Shown: positions 8,215-17,234, numbered from the stretch's first letter. The stretch: 64,000 nucleotides of DNA from Yoonia sp. F2084L (GCF_023015625.1 NZ_JALKAH010000002.1:1-64000), one strand, 5' to 3'. The notes: a model not told the origin generated them from the sequence alone. Numbers and translations are program-made.

Positions 8215-8409
8215 AAGGCCAAAGCAGAACGCGGATCAAGACCGGTCGTTGGCAAATCAGGAGTTGTGGTTTGCGCATCGGGCGGCGAAGATGTCAGCAG
8301 AGCCCATACTACCAATTCTCTGCAGAGCAGCGAAGGTCAGTTTCAAAATTGTGCGAATTGTCTCGCCTAAATCTGTGGTATCCGCCAAGGTTGGTCTTAG
8401 TATAATGGG

Positions 8410-8964
8410 ATGAGGGAGATGCTTGTACTACTCAACGGTGCACCCGGCGTTGGAAAGCTCACTGTCGGTCGAGAGCTGTCTTCACTTTTGGAAGCCCGTC
8501 TTTTGGACGTCCATACGGTCTACAATCTGTCGTTTGCATTGACTGAGTTCAAATCAGAGGCGTTCTTCAAAACGATTAGGTCCATCTGGGCTCTCGCGGA
8601 CGAATTAATCTCAGAACTACCTGTAGACGAAACTATTGTTTTTACAGAAACGCTCGCTGCAGGATCACCTTGGGCCGAAGAAACGTGGGCTCGATATGAG
8701 CGTCTGGCCAAAGAACGTGGTCCTTTGTGTTCCATCCACCTTAGCTGCAGCCTGGATGAGAACTCTCGCCGCATTTCTTCTATTGGAAGAAGCGACAAGC
8801 GTAAGCCTCAAGACCCCGAGTATGCTCGAAGCTGGCATGAACGAGACCGCCCTCTCATGGGGTACGATACTGAGCGTCTGCTCACGCTTGAGACCACAAA
8901 TCTATCAGCAAGACAGGCAGCCCAATCCATCAGAAAGTGGATATATTCTGAAATCCTAAGTTGA
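8410..8964 (+). CDS. P-loop kinase-like protein (AAA_33 type)
   Basis: 184 residues. A Walker A loop, NGAPGVGKLT at residues 9-18, is right at the N terminus. An Arg-rich lid-like segment, with RRISSIGRSDKRK near the middle, resembles small-molecule kinases and shikimate or chloramphenicol phosphotransferase-like proteins. The residue after the Walker lysine is Leu rather than Ser/Thr, with Thr one place later, a variant known in this group. Starts at 8410 and 8419 are both possible; a GAGGGAG lies between them but touches the second. It stands alone in an AT-richer stretch. The substrate is unknown. Confidence 0.75.
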   Translation: MREMLVLLNGAPGVGKLTVGRELSSLLEARLLDVHTVYNLSFALTEFKSEAFFKTIRSIWALADELISELPVDETIVFTETLAAGSPWAEETWARYERLAKERGPLCSIHLSCSLDENSRRISSIGRSDKRKPQDPEYARSWHERDRPLMGYDTERLLTLETTNLSARQAAQSIRKWIYSEILS

Positions 8965-9191
8965 TCGCGAAAGCAGTCGTTCATCTTCAGCATCGAAACT
9001 TTCACTTCGTCCGCGTCTCGTTGGTCCGGTCGGCTTGCGGTGAAAGTCCAATCTCGGTGCACGCAAAATCATCACCCGCGAATGCCCAGATTGGCGACTC
9101 GCGCCGCAATGCAACAACCGGGGTGCCGCAACCGCGAAGAAATGCTGAGTCAGCAAAGTGCGAAACGCGAATGGCGGGCACTGCCCGCCAC

Positions 9192-9728
9192 CTACAGCTT
9201 CTCAAACGAAATGGTCACGACCCCGATATCCAACCCATAGCGCTTTACATAAGCCAGATTGAGCAACCGATCCTCGGCCAACAACCACATCCAGTCATCA
9301 AATGTCACGCGCAGCGTCTCGGTCTCGCCAGTCGCGGAGGGCACGGGCAGGTCGATCTCGTATTTCCAGTTGAAGCGGTCACCCTGTTCGATGCCCACAG
9401 CCTGCCCAATCACGCCGGGGGCGGTGCCGACCCAGCTATCATCGCCGGTTTTGGTCAGCGTCCAGATACGCTGCTCGGTCGATCCGTCCTCATAAACGAA
9501 ATCCTCGACCAACCGTAGCCGCTCACCATCCCAGTCACCGTCGATGGTCACAACAAAGCTGCGGCGCACCGTGCCAAGAATGTCTTGGAATTGGCCATAG
9601 GCCACCAACTCGCCGTCAAAGAACTCTTCAAGGTTCAGTTTGCGGTCGCTGAGTGCGGGATCATCAAACGATGGTTTTCCAGTGCAAGCGGCAAGCAAGA
9701 CAAAGGCGGTGGCAAGGATCAGACGCAT
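9192..9728 (-). CDS. DUF3833 family lipoprotein
   Basis: 178 residues. The signal peptide ends in the lipobox LLAAC with Cys15 as the probable lipidated residue, so the protein is exported and anchored in the envelope. The rest fits DUF3833: the early FFDGELVAYGQFQDILGTV region, a beta-rich body, and the late FDDWMWLLAEDRLLNLAYVK motif. The family's function is not established. It is a single gene with no operon partner. Confidence 0.85.
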   Translation of the reverse strand: MRLILATAFVLLAACTGKPSFDDPALSDRKLNLEEFFDGELVAYGQFQDILGTVRRSFVVTIDGDWDGERLRLVEDFVYEDGSTEQRIWTLTKTGDDSWVGTAPGVIGQAVGIEQGDRFNWKYEIDLPVPSATGETETLRVTFDDWMWLLAEDRLLNLAYVKRYGLDIGVVTISFEKL

Positions 9729-10284
9729 GATGTTCTCCGTTTGTTATAGATGATACGTTCCAATACGCTCTTCGGATGCCAATAGGCAGTGATCTGGCGT
9801 CCCGGCACCGCCATCGTAAGGGATGATATCGAAACCCGAGTTGGACTTGGTGCTTCAACGGCGGCCATCATCCCGGCGACAAGGTGCAAGGCAAGATTGC
9901 CGAAGTACGCGAACGCTCAGGCGTCGTTCCTGTTGGGTCCTGACCCGGGAGGCAAGCGCCGACAACATCTCGGGCCCGACGATCCGCGCATTGGCTTGTG
10001 CCTGGGGTGACAACAGCCTCTCAAACTTTGCCAAACGCGATATTGCGATATGAAAACGCGAGATCGCAGGAGTCGTCGCAGCATGAATGTGGCAACAGTG
10101 TGGAGATCGTAGAAACAAGGTTTTTGCGCCCCTGCAGCATTGCGAAGCAGATAAGGGGTGATACATTGTCGCGATAAGCTGTACAATTTGGGAAAAATCG
10201 GCTGAATCAACTAATTTTTGCCTGCTTTAGGTGTTCTACTCAATAAGTTGAATACACCGACAGATGGCTGGAGCTAACAAGACC
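9729..10284. other. Gene-poor stretch of about 550 bases
   Basis: I see no convincing gene here. On the plus strand a short frame around 9920-10053 contains ISGPTIRALACAWGDNSLSN and then stops. A continuation in another frame reads RYENARSQE. This faintly resembles a decayed XRE-type helix-turn-helix regulator, but the match is too weak to call. The last 60 bases are AT-rich and probably contain the promoter of the gene at 10285. Confidence 0.4.
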
Positions 10285-11871
10285 ATGCTTACTAGAATTG
10301 CGACCATACTGTTATGTTCCGTAGCGCCTGTTGCGCTCATCGCGCAGGAAGTTGAACTGCGCTCTTCCGATGAGTTCATCAGCGTCGAAGGTCAGATCGT
10401 TGGCTTTAACGGCGTCATGGTGCGCGTGCTGACATCCGTTGGTGAGGTCAGCGTTCCGGCCTCGGAAGTTGTCTGTTTTGGTGCGGGCTGCCGTGAAATC
10501 GTGGCTTCGAATACCTTTGGTCTAACGGCTGATGTGTTTCAGGGCATTAATGATGGCACGCAGACCGCCACACAGGCTGCATCGGATGAAATGACGATTG
10601 CGTTTGCGGTTCCGGCTTTTGCCACGTTGTATCGTACCGTGTCAGGCGCTTTTGCGGTCGCAAGCCAGACGGCCACGGATGTCACGCTGGGCGCGAGCGG
10701 TGAAATTGCGTTGGCAAGCGGCGATGGCGCGCAGACGGCGCGTATCAGTTTTGCGGCGTCGGATGCGGAAGGCGATATCACTGTGCAAAGCGTTTCGCTG
10801 AATGGCACGGCCCCCGCGGCATTCGCGAGCCCCTCTGATTGGGCCGGAAATGGACCGTTCAGCCAACAGATGATAGGTCTGGACGCGTTTTCCGTTGTGG
10901 TTGCCCCCAATGCGGAAATTTCACAGATTTCGGTCAATGATCTGGCCCGTATCTTTGCGGGTGAGGTGACGAACTGGTCGCAGATCGGTGGGGCTGATGT
11001 GAATATCCTGCCGCTTCAGATGCCAGCCACGTCGCTGATTGGCTCTGATGTCGCAAACCTTGTGATGCAGCCTGCTGGCAAAGAGATTGCGGGCAATGTG
11101 CTGACCATGGCGCAAGAGGCCGGTATTGTCGCCTCGATCAACCAGTTCCCAGGCAGCGTCAGCATCGTCAGCACTGGCAGTGCCAACCCAGATCTTGTTG
11201 TGCCCGTTGCAGGCTCTTGTGGCGTGGCCGTTGCGCCGACGCCGTTTAACATCGTTTCAGGTGACTACCCTTTGATCCGCCCGATCATGGCAAGCTATGC
11301 ACAGGCACCCGCCACGCAGTTGGTGACTGAGCTGTTTGACTTCGCGTCCTCTGACGTGGCGCAAGTCTTGTTGGATCGTGAAGGTTTCATCAATAACACA
11401 ACTATCCGGCAAGACGGGGGCACAAAGAATGCGCGTCTTAGTGGATTGCTGGACGCTTCTTTTGATAGCGATCAGCGTGATGCCGCAGCAGAAATGTTTC
11501 AGGCGCTGTTTGACGCAGAGCGTCTGTCAGCGACACTTGTTGGTGGTCAGGTCAGTGGCCCGGAAGGGGCATGGAACCGGGCAGTGCTGCTTGATCTGGC
11601 GCAGGCTCTGGGTGATCCCGCGCTTGCAGGGCGCGAGATTGCGTTTGTCGGTATCGGTGAAAGCACGGCAGGGAGTGCCGCTGCCGTCGCGGCATCCGCG
11701 GCATCTGCCGCTGCCATGCAGGCTGCCTTTGCGCTGATGGCGTCGCGTGAAATCGCAGCCAGCGACGTGACCCTGGCATCATACGGATTTGGCGACGTGT
11801 CCAAAGTGACTTGTATTGATGGGCAAGTCGCAGGCTCCGAGTACACCCGGATCGAGGTTTGGGTCCGCTAA
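10285..11871 (+). CDS. Periplasmic phosphate-type binding domain fused to an OmpA-like C-terminal region
   Basis: 528 residues. A signal peptide (MLTRIATILLCSVAPVALIA) is followed by a short domain of about 70 residues. A PstS-like substrate-binding domain comes next, marked by SVNDLARIFAGEVTNWSQIG and later RPIMASYAQAP. The C-terminal 140 residues look like an OmpA-type peptidoglycan-associated region, with an Ala-rich helix and YGFGDVSKV near the end. I start at the second ATG, which begins the signal peptide and has a GGAG upstream; the first ATG at 10264 has none. No ABC permease or ATPase genes are nearby. It may therefore be a stand-alone periplasmic sensor or anchor rather than a transporter subunit. 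Confidence 0.8.
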   Translation: MLTRIATILLCSVAPVALIAQEVELRSSDEFISVEGQIVGFNGVMVRVLTSVGEVSVPASEVVCFGAGCREIVASNTFGLTADVFQGINDGTQTATQAASDEMTIAFAVPAFATLYRTVSGAFAVASQTATDVTLGASGEIALASGDGAQTARISFAASDAEGDITVQSVSLNGTAPAAFASPSDWAGNGPFSQQMIGLDAFSVVVAPNAEISQISVNDLARIFAGEVTNWSQIGGADVNILPLQMPATSLIGSDVANLVMQPAGKEIAGNVLTMAQEAGIVASINQFPGSVSIVSTGSANPDLVVPVAGSCGVAVAPTPFNIVSGDYPLIRPIMASYAQAPATQLVTELFDFASSDVAQVLLDREGFINNTTIRQDGGTKNARLSGLLDASFDSDQRDAAAEMFQALFDAERLSATLVGGQVSGPEGAWNRAVLLDLAQALGDPALAGREIAFVGIGESTAGSAAAVAASAASAAAMQAAFALMASREIAASDVTLASYGFGDVSKVTCIDGQVAGSEYTRIEVWVR

Positions 11872-12069
11872 TCCAGCCGCGCGACACATCCCGATGATGT
11901 TGCTGCGAATGTCAGTCACCCCGGCACAAACCCATCGCGGTGACTATTGTCTTTGCAGGCCCCGCTATTGGTAATCAGGTGGCGTGATATCGCTTAACAG
12001 CGGATCACATGCTGTTGTACCTGTCATCCAAAGGGTGCATTTCGACGCCCAGCCACATAGGTAAGACAC

Positions 12070-12675
12070 ATGAGCAAACGTATCCTATCCATTATCGCTG
12101 CTGTCGCACTGACGCTTTATGCCGGTGCTGCATCGGCGCAGCAACTCAGCTTGTCGCAAATCTCGGCCTATCTGAACCAGCTTCAGACTGCGCAGGGGGG
12201 GTTCACGCAGATTAACGAAGACGGGACGCTTTATACCGGGCAGATTTACATCAAACGTCCCGGGCGTATCCGGTTTGAGTATAATGCACCATCTGAATCG
12301 ATGGTGCTGGCAAGTGGTGGCCAGCTTGCGATCTTTGATGCACGATCGAACACGGGGCCAGAGCGTTACCCCCTTAATCAGACGCCGTTGAGCATTATTC
12401 TGGCACCCAATGTCGATCTTGAGCGTGCGCGCATGGTCACTGACGTATCGTCGGATGGCACCACAACAAGCGTGACGGCGCAAGACCCTGATAACCCGAA
12501 CTATGGCAGTATCCAGATGGTCTTTACCGCCAACCCGGTTGAACTGCGTCAGTGGGTTGTGACGGATGATCTTGGGGTTGAGACGACAGTGATCCTGAAC
12601 GATCTGGTCGCTGGTGGGTCATTGAGGGACATTCTGTTCAACATTCGCGCTGAAACGCGTAATCGCAGCAACTGA
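12070..12675 (+). CDS. lolA: Outer-membrane lipoprotein carrier protein LolA family
   Basis: 201 residues with a cleavable signal peptide ending ASAQ at about residue 24. The conserved start of the carrier, SQISAYLNQLQTAQGGFTQI, and the membrane-lipid-binding half-barrel strand GRIRFEYNAPSESMVLASGG match LolA. That protein shuttles lipoproteins across the periplasm from LolCDE to the outer membrane. An AGGTAAG ribosome binding site precedes the ATG. A strong terminator follows. The gene stands alone, about 200 bases after the binding-protein/OmpA gene. Confidence 0.9.
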   Translation: MSKRILSIIAAVALTLYAGAASAQQLSLSQISAYLNQLQTAQGGFTQINEDGTLYTGQIYIKRPGRIRFEYNAPSESMVLASGGQLAIFDARSNTGPERYPLNQTPLSIILAPNVDLERARMVTDVSSDGTTTSVTAQDPDNPNYGSIQMVFTANPVELRQWVVTDDLGVETTVILNDLVAGGSLRDILFNIRAETRNRSN

Positions 12676-12694
12676 GCAAGCAACAGTCTACAAT

Positions 12695-12723
12695 AAAGGG
12701 CGGTCCTCGCGGGCCGCCCTTTT
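12695..12723 (+). terminator. Rho-independent terminator after lolA
   Basis: AAAGGGCGG and CCGCCCTTT pair as a 9-bp stem around a 10-base loop, part of which can pair further, and a short T-run follows. Because the flanks are A-rich on one side and T-rich on the other, it can serve both lolA and the convergent transglycosylase gene. Confidence 0.8.
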
Positions 12724-12727
12724 CATG

Positions 12728-13318
12728 TCATCGTTTGCGGCAGGACCGCAGCTGCTGATCATACATCACCGCGCGCCCTTCGACTTCGCCTGCGATGCGC
12801 ACCAGCCAGCTTTTGGACCGCCAAGTGCCGCGTTTGAACCCGGTCCGACCATCATGATAGGCCAGATACTGATTGCGGGTGTCGTTGATGGGCACGCCGG
12901 TCTCTGCGACGGTCTGGGTCATATACCAGCCCATAAAGTCCGTGGCGTCATTGATATCATCACGTCGCGCGCGGCTGCCACCGGGGCCTTGGCGATACTC
13001 CTCCCAAGTGCCATCCAGCGCCTGACTATAGCCAAAGGCAGACGACTGACGGCCCACAGGGATCACACCCAGCGCATAGCGGTGCGGCGTGCGGTTATTA
13101 CCGATGAATTTGCTTTCCTGATAGATGATTGCCATCAGCGACGGGACCGGCACGCCATATCTGCGCTCGACCGCACGGAATGCACGAAGGTATTCGGGGC
13201 GCTCGGACACGATACTGCATGCATCATCAAGGTTACGCGGGGCCGAGAATTCACTCGATCCGCCGCCGCAACTTCCCAGAAGCAACACACATGCCATGGC
13301 GCGAAAGAAACTGCTCAT
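12728..13318 (-). CDS. Lytic transglycosylase (SLT domain) lipoprotein
   Basis: 196 residues from the ATG at 13318, chosen because it has a GAGAGG ribosome binding site and gives a clean lipoprotein signal with lipobox LLGSC. An ATG ten codons upstream adds only a Lys-rich tail. The soluble lytic transglycosylase fold is seen from RRYGVPVPSLMAIIYQESKF, whose Glu is the catalytic acid, through the GYSQALDGTWEEYR segment. The enzyme cleaves peptidoglycan between MurNAc and GlcNAc, probably at the inner face of the outer membrane. It converges on lolA. Confidence 0.88.
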   Translation of the reverse strand: MSSFFRAMACVLLLGSCGGGSSEFSAPRNLDDACSIVSERPEYLRAFRAVERRYGVPVPSLMAIIYQESKFIGNNRTPHRYALGVIPVGRQSSAFGYSQALDGTWEEYRQGPGGSRARRDDINDATDFMGWYMTQTVAETGVPINDTRNQYLAYHDGRTGFKRGTWRSKSWLVRIAGEVEGRAVMYDQQLRSCRKR

Positions 13319-13393
13319 CTGCCTCTCGCTTTTCTTTGTTTTTTTCAAGCATAGCGTGTTGCGCGCTGTCTGGGAATCCCCAACGCGGGTTTG

Positions 13394-14275
13394 TTAGATC
13401 ACAAATGCAAGGATCAGCGGTAAAACGAGCACCGAAAGCAAGGTTGAGGCGACAACAAGCCCAGCCACAGGTTGCGCATCAGCGCCATATTTCTCGGCCA
13501 GAAGGTAGGATGTGACTGCGACCGGCGTTGCGACCTGCACGATCAGGACACCGGCGGCAACCGGATCCAGCCCGAACCACGTCGCCGCCAGCCACCCAGC
13601 ACCGCCACAGATAACGACCTTGATCACCGACAGGATCACCGCTTGGCCCATCGCCTTGGTTTCCAGCCGCGCGACCGCCACGCCAAGCGTGATCAGCATC
13701 ATGGGAATCGCCATTTGGCCGATCAATTCAATGGCATTCGTCAGAAATTCAGGCGTTTTCCACCCTTGCCACAAGAACAATGCACCCAGCAAAGTTGCCC
13801 CGACCAGCGGTTCCTGGATCACACGTTTCAGTGATCCGGCGCCGGCCACCATCCAAATCCCGATAGTAAAGGACAAGATCGCCATGATCGCGAAAACAAC
13901 CACCGCATAGCCCAGTCCAATCTCTCCGAAAGCAAAGAGTGCCAGAGGCAACCCAAGGTTGCCCGTATTGCCGAAAATTAGCGGCGCCAGATAGGTTTGC
14001 ACGTCCAGCCGTGCGAGTTTCACAACAATGAAACAACCAACCATTACAAGGCCGTATGCCACAAATGACGCTAGCGACAGGGCGGCCAAAGCCTGCGGTT
14101 CGACCTCGATATTCATTAGCGCGACAAAGATCAAACAAGGCACTGCCAAGGTCATCGCCATGCGCGTCACAAACTGGACCCGGTACTCAAACCCCAGCTT
14201 GACCCAGACAAATCCGACAGCCGCCAAAAGGAATACGGGCGCGGTGATATTCAGCACTGTCAGGGCGAGGTTCAC
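13394..14275 (-). CDS. AEC-family (auxin efflux carrier type) transporter
   Basis: 293 residues with about ten hydrophobic segments in the two-half arrangement of the AEC family. Internal features include FGNTGNLGLPLALFAFGE, a family signature in the middle, and a C-terminal half beginning near VLIVQVATPVAVTSYLLAEK. Bacterial members export or import small carboxylates such as malate or malonate; the substrate here is unknown. It is divergent from hspQ. Confidence 0.9.
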   Translation of the reverse strand: MNLALTVLNITAPVFLLAAVGFVWVKLGFEYRVQFVTRMAMTLAVPCLIFVALMNIEVEPQALAALSLASFVAYGLVMVGCFIVVKLARLDVQTYLAPLIFGNTGNLGLPLALFAFGEIGLGYAVVVFAIMAILSFTIGIWMVAGAGSLKRVIQEPLVGATLLGALFLWQGWKTPEFLTNAIELIGQMAIPMMLITLGVAVARLETKAMGQAVILSVIKVVICGGAGWLAATWFGLDPVAAGVLIVQVATPVAVTSYLLAEKYGADAQPVAGLVVASTLLSVLVLPLILAFVI

Positions 14276-14300
14276 AGACTGTTTCCTTTAAATCTTGGTT

Positions 14301-14323
14301 GCAGGCGTGGACTTTGCGCCTGC
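14301..14323. repeat. Inverted repeat in the hspQ leader region
   Basis: GCAGGCG-TGGACTTTG-CGCCTGC gives a 7-bp stem between the divergent AEC transporter and hspQ genes, 34 bases before the hspQ ATG. A TATATT box at 14332-14337 follows, so the repeat overlaps the likely -35 zone and could be an operator. This is sequence evidence only. Confidence 0.35.
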
Positions 14324-14356
14324 AGCGGACGTATATTGCCCTGAAATAGGAAGATC

Positions 14357-14683
14357 ATGTTCAAAACGCGCGCGAAATATCATCTGGGCCAGATTGTTAG
14401 GCATCGCAAGCACCCGTTTCGCGGTGTCGTCTTTGACGTGGACGCCATGTTTTCGAATACGGACGAATGGTACAACGCGATTCCCGAGGACAGCCGACCG
14501 AAGAAGGATCAGCCGTTTTATCACCTGTTGGCCGAAAATGATCAGAGCTTTTATGTCGCATATGTCTCTGAACAAAACCTTGTTGCCGACTATTCGGGTG
14601 AACCAGTGGATCACCCTGATCTGGACGACCTGTTTGGCCCGTTTGAGGATGGCCAGTACCCGTTGCAGGTACAATTGAACTAG
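14357..14683 (+). CDS. hspQ: Heat shock protein HspQ
   Basis: 108 residues, the usual size. The YccV-like domain is complete: KYHLGQIVRHRKHPFRGVVF at the N terminus, then the DEWYNAIPEDSRPKKDQPFYHLL core and the VDHPDLDDLFGPF end. HspQ is a small stress protein that in enterobacteria stimulates Lon and binds hemimethylated origin DNA. An AGGAAG ribosome binding site precedes the ATG. It ends 4 bases inside the convergent hydrolase gene. Confidence 0.93.
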   Translation: MFKTRAKYHLGQIVRHRKHPFRGVVFDVDAMFSNTDEWYNAIPEDSRPKKDQPFYHLLAENDQSFYVAYVSEQNLVADYSGEPVDHPDLDDLFGPFEDGQYPLQVQLN

Positions 14684-15519
14684 CCCTCAAAGGCAACCAC
14701 CTGTTGCCGCATCTTTCCCAGCCCTTCAATTTCAGCCGTAACAACATCGCCCGCGCGCAAAAAGCGCGGTGGCTTCTGCCCGCCGCCGACGCCCGGTGGT
14801 GTGCCGGTCAGGATCAGGTCACCGGGGTGCAGGGTGATAAACTGGCTGACGTGTGCAACGATCTGGCGCACCGAAAAGATCATCGTCGCGGTTGAGCCTG
14901 TCTGCATCCGTTGCCCACTGACATCCAGTGACATCGAAAGGTTCTGCGGGTCCGCGACCTCATCCTTTGTCACAAGGTAAGGGCCGATCGGCGCAAAGCT
15001 ATCGGCGGACTTGCCCTTCACCCATTGGCCGCCCAGTTCGGTCTGGAAATGCCGTTCAGACACATCATTGGCCACGAAGTACCCCGCGACATGATCCAGC
15101 GCATCAGCCTCCGCCACATGTAGCGCCCGGCTGCCGATGGCGACGCCCAGCTCAACCTCCCAATCGGTCTTGGTCGCGCCTTTCGGGATGACGATCGGAT
15201 CGACAGGTCCGGTCACATCGCAGGCTTTCATAAACAGGATCGGGTGCTCCGGGATCGCCATGCCCATCTCAGCGGCGTGGTCGTAGTAATTCAGGCCGAT
15301 GCAAAAAACACGGCGCACATCGCTTAGGAACGGGGCGGGGGTGCCGGTGATCTTGGGAAGCGCGCCCAAGTCGATGGCCGCCATTCTGTTCAATGCTTCA
15401 GGCGTGATCTGCCCGGTTGAGACATCATCAATATGCGCCGACAGATCGCGTATATCCCCGTTTGCATCCATTGCGGCAGGTTTGATTCCGTCCACCGTTC
15501 TGATCCGACATAGCTTCAT
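14680..15519 (-). CDS. Fumarylacetoacetate hydrolase family protein
   Basis: 279 residues from the ATG at 15519, where the family N terminus (MKLCRIRTVDG) begins; the frame stays open upstream but does not look like protein. The FAH fold is clear: GLNYYDHAAEMG, the metal-binding acidic DWEVELGVAIGSR, then VANDVSERHFQTELGGQW and GDLILTGTPPGVGGG. Members hydrolyse or decarboxylate beta-diketo acids in aromatic or sugar-acid breakdown. The precise substrate cannot be assigned. It overlaps the hspQ 3' end by 4 bases. Confidence 0.9.
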   Translation of the reverse strand: MKLCRIRTVDGIKPAAMDANGDIRDLSAHIDDVSTGQITPEALNRMAAIDLGALPKITGTPAPFLSDVRRVFCIGLNYYDHAAEMGMAIPEHPILFMKACDVTGPVDPIVIPKGATKTDWEVELGVAIGSRALHVAEADALDHVAGYFVANDVSERHFQTELGGQWVKGKSADSFAPIGPYLVTKDEVADPQNLSMSLDVSGQRMQTGSTATMIFSVRQIVAHVSQFITLHPGDLILTGTPPGVGGGQKPPRFLRAGDVVTAEIEGLGKMRQQVVAFEG

Positions 15520-15621
15520 GGCGTGGCTCCCTATTTCACGAAAGTCATAGCGGCACGCCAGAGGGGTGGTCAACGCGGCCGACCATGTTACATCCTGTCG
15601 CAAGACCGAAAGGATACCCAA

Positions 15622-16398
15622 ATGCTTGTTGTTGTTTCGCCTGCCAAATCCCTTGATATGGACCCAGTTGATGTGCCCGCCACCGCGCCTGTTTTTCAGG
15701 AAGATGCGGTGCGCCTGTCCAAGACGGCCAAGAACCTGACGTTGAAAGAACTCAAAGGGTTGATGGGTATCTCGGACGATCTGGCCCGCCTGAACCGTGA
15801 CCGGTTCAAGGCATTTGCGGCGCAACCTGATGCTGAGGTGACGAAACCTGCGGCGCTCGCGTTCAACGGGGACACCTATCAGGGGTTGGAGGCGAAAACG
15901 CTGGCGCAGGATGACATGGCATGGGCGCAGGATCATCTGCGCATCTTGTCGGGTCTTTATGGTTTGTTGCGCCCGCTTGATGCGATCCAGCCATACCGTT
16001 TGGAAATGGGCAGCCGGTTGAAAACCCGGCGCGGCAAGTCGCTTTATGACTATTGGGGCGACACAATCGCCAAGGCACTGAATGCGCAGGCCGAGGCTGT
16101 CGGGACCGATACGCTGATCAACTGTGCGAGTCAGGAATACTTTGGTGCGGCCGACCATAAGGCGCTGAAGCTGCGCGTGATCACGCCGGTCTTTATGGAA
16201 GTCAAAGACGACAAACCACGCATTGTCAGCTTCTTTGCCAAACGTGCACGCGGTGCGATGGCGCGGTTTGTCGTTGAAAACCGCGTGACCGATGCGGACG
16301 GGATCAAGGCGTTCACCTCTGGCTGTTATGCCTACGATCCCGACATGTCCGAAGGCGACAAATGGGTGTTTGTGCGGGATTACCCCGCAGCAGCCTAA
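15622..16398 (+). CDS. yaaA: Peroxide stress protein YaaA
   Basis: 258 residues. The start at 15622 gives the family beginning MLVVVSPAKSLDM and has an AAAGGA site upstream. The signature SFFAKRARGAMARFVVENR is present, as is LSGLYGLLRPLDAIQPYRLE. In E. coli YaaA lowers intracellular free iron during peroxide stress and limits oxidative DNA damage; its fold binds DNA. It is a single gene, divergent from the FAH-family gene, and its 3' end overlaps the convergent DUF2927 gene by 4 bases. Confidence 0.95.
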   Translation: MLVVVSPAKSLDMDPVDVPATAPVFQEDAVRLSKTAKNLTLKELKGLMGISDDLARLNRDRFKAFAAQPDAEVTKPAALAFNGDTYQGLEAKTLAQDDMAWAQDHLRILSGLYGLLRPLDAIQPYRLEMGSRLKTRRGKSLYDYWGDTIAKALNAQAEAVGTDTLINCASQEYFGAADHKALKLRVITPVFMEVKDDKPRIVSFFAKRARGAMARFVVENRVTDADGIKAFTSGCYAYDPDMSEGDKWVFVRDYPAAA

Positions 16399-17234
16399 GG
16401 CTGTGCGACAGCCCCGACCAGCCGTGGTTGCTGCATATTCAAGAATACGTCGGCGACCTTGTGGGCTTCATCGCCGGGGGTCACATCCTGACTATAAAGC
16501 GCGCGCAGCAGCTGAAAGTCCGGCTCACGGTTTTCGCGCACGGTGCCGGTATTATCGAAGGTGAACACCGAAGACCCTTGCGAGTCGTTCAGCAGCCCAA
16601 GCGTCTGCATGAACTCTTCATAAAGACACTCTGCCACCGGGGTCAGCGCATCATCCATATTCAGGAAGATAAAACCGGCCCGCAGTTCGTCATTCAGTGA
16701 CATCACGTTGAAATAGCAGCGCATATCGCCACCTTCGGCGAATTGGCGGCTCAGACGCTTGGTGCTTTGGGTCAGCGCGCCAAGGGTAATGCCGTCCTCC
16801 AGACCGGTCAGAAAGATAAAGATGCTGCCTGTCACGTTCAGGTCCTGATCCGCTTGCTCGCCTGCAAAGGTTGCCCGGACAATCGACCCCGCGACGCCAT
16901 CATAGTCAGCGGCAGGCATACGGAATTGCGTGTTTCCGGCTAGGCGTCTGTTGAACTGGCTCAGGTCAAAGAATTCCACCGCGCCAATACCGGGAAAGCC
17001 GGGCACCTGCGCGTTTACCATGTCCACCATGCCGTTGATCTGGTCGCGATAGGGATCACCATCGTGAATGACGGTCAGTTTCGGGGGATAGGCCCACCGA
17101 CGCACCGTGCCGCGTTCAGACGCCAGAATCTCGACAACCTGATCGTAAACGGGTTTTTCCTGCGCTGTGACCACGGCTGGAAGCCCGGCGAAAACGAAAG
17201 ACAGTAACGTGAGTATTCTTAGCATTCGTGGCAT
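16395..17234 (-). CDS. DUF2927 domain exported protein
   Basis: 279 residues from the ATG at 17234, which gives a signal peptide (MPRMLRILTLLSFVFAGLP) cut near TAQ. DUF2927 features include the FDNTGTVRENREPDFQLLRA segment and the CLYEEFMQTLGLLNDS motif, resembling the zinc-site region of metallopeptidase-like folds but without a full HExxH. Function is not established. A start 13 codons upstream would extend before the signal peptide and is less likely. Confidence 0.82.
   Translation of the reverse strand: MPRMLRILTLLSFVFAGLPAVVTAQEKPVYDQVVEILASERGTVRRWAYPPKLTVIHDGDPYRDQINGMVDMVNAQVPGFPGIGAVEFFDLSQFNRRLAGNTQFRMPAADYDGVAGSIVRATFAGEQADQDLNVTGSIFIFLTGLEDGITLGALTQSTKRLSRQFAEGGDMRCYFNVMSLNDELRAGFIFLNMDDALTPVAECLYEEFMQTLGLLNDSQGSSVFTFDNTGTVRENREPDFQLLRALYSQDVTPGDEAHKVADVFLNMQQPRLVGAVAQP

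Noticed and set aside
8401-8406. TATAAT box just before the P-loop gene
   Set aside because: A perfect -10 sequence, but no -35 box lies at the right distance, and the transcript would begin after the ATG at 8410. Probably coincidence.
7469-9191. Integron-type attC sites around the GNAT and P-loop genes
   Set aside because: The gene types suggested cassettes, but no GTTAGGC/GCCTAAC-type attC pairs or integron integrase are visible.
15520-16158. N-terminal extension of the FAH-family gene
   Set aside because: The frame stays open beyond the family start, but the added sequence lies opposite yaaA and is not protein-like for FAH members.
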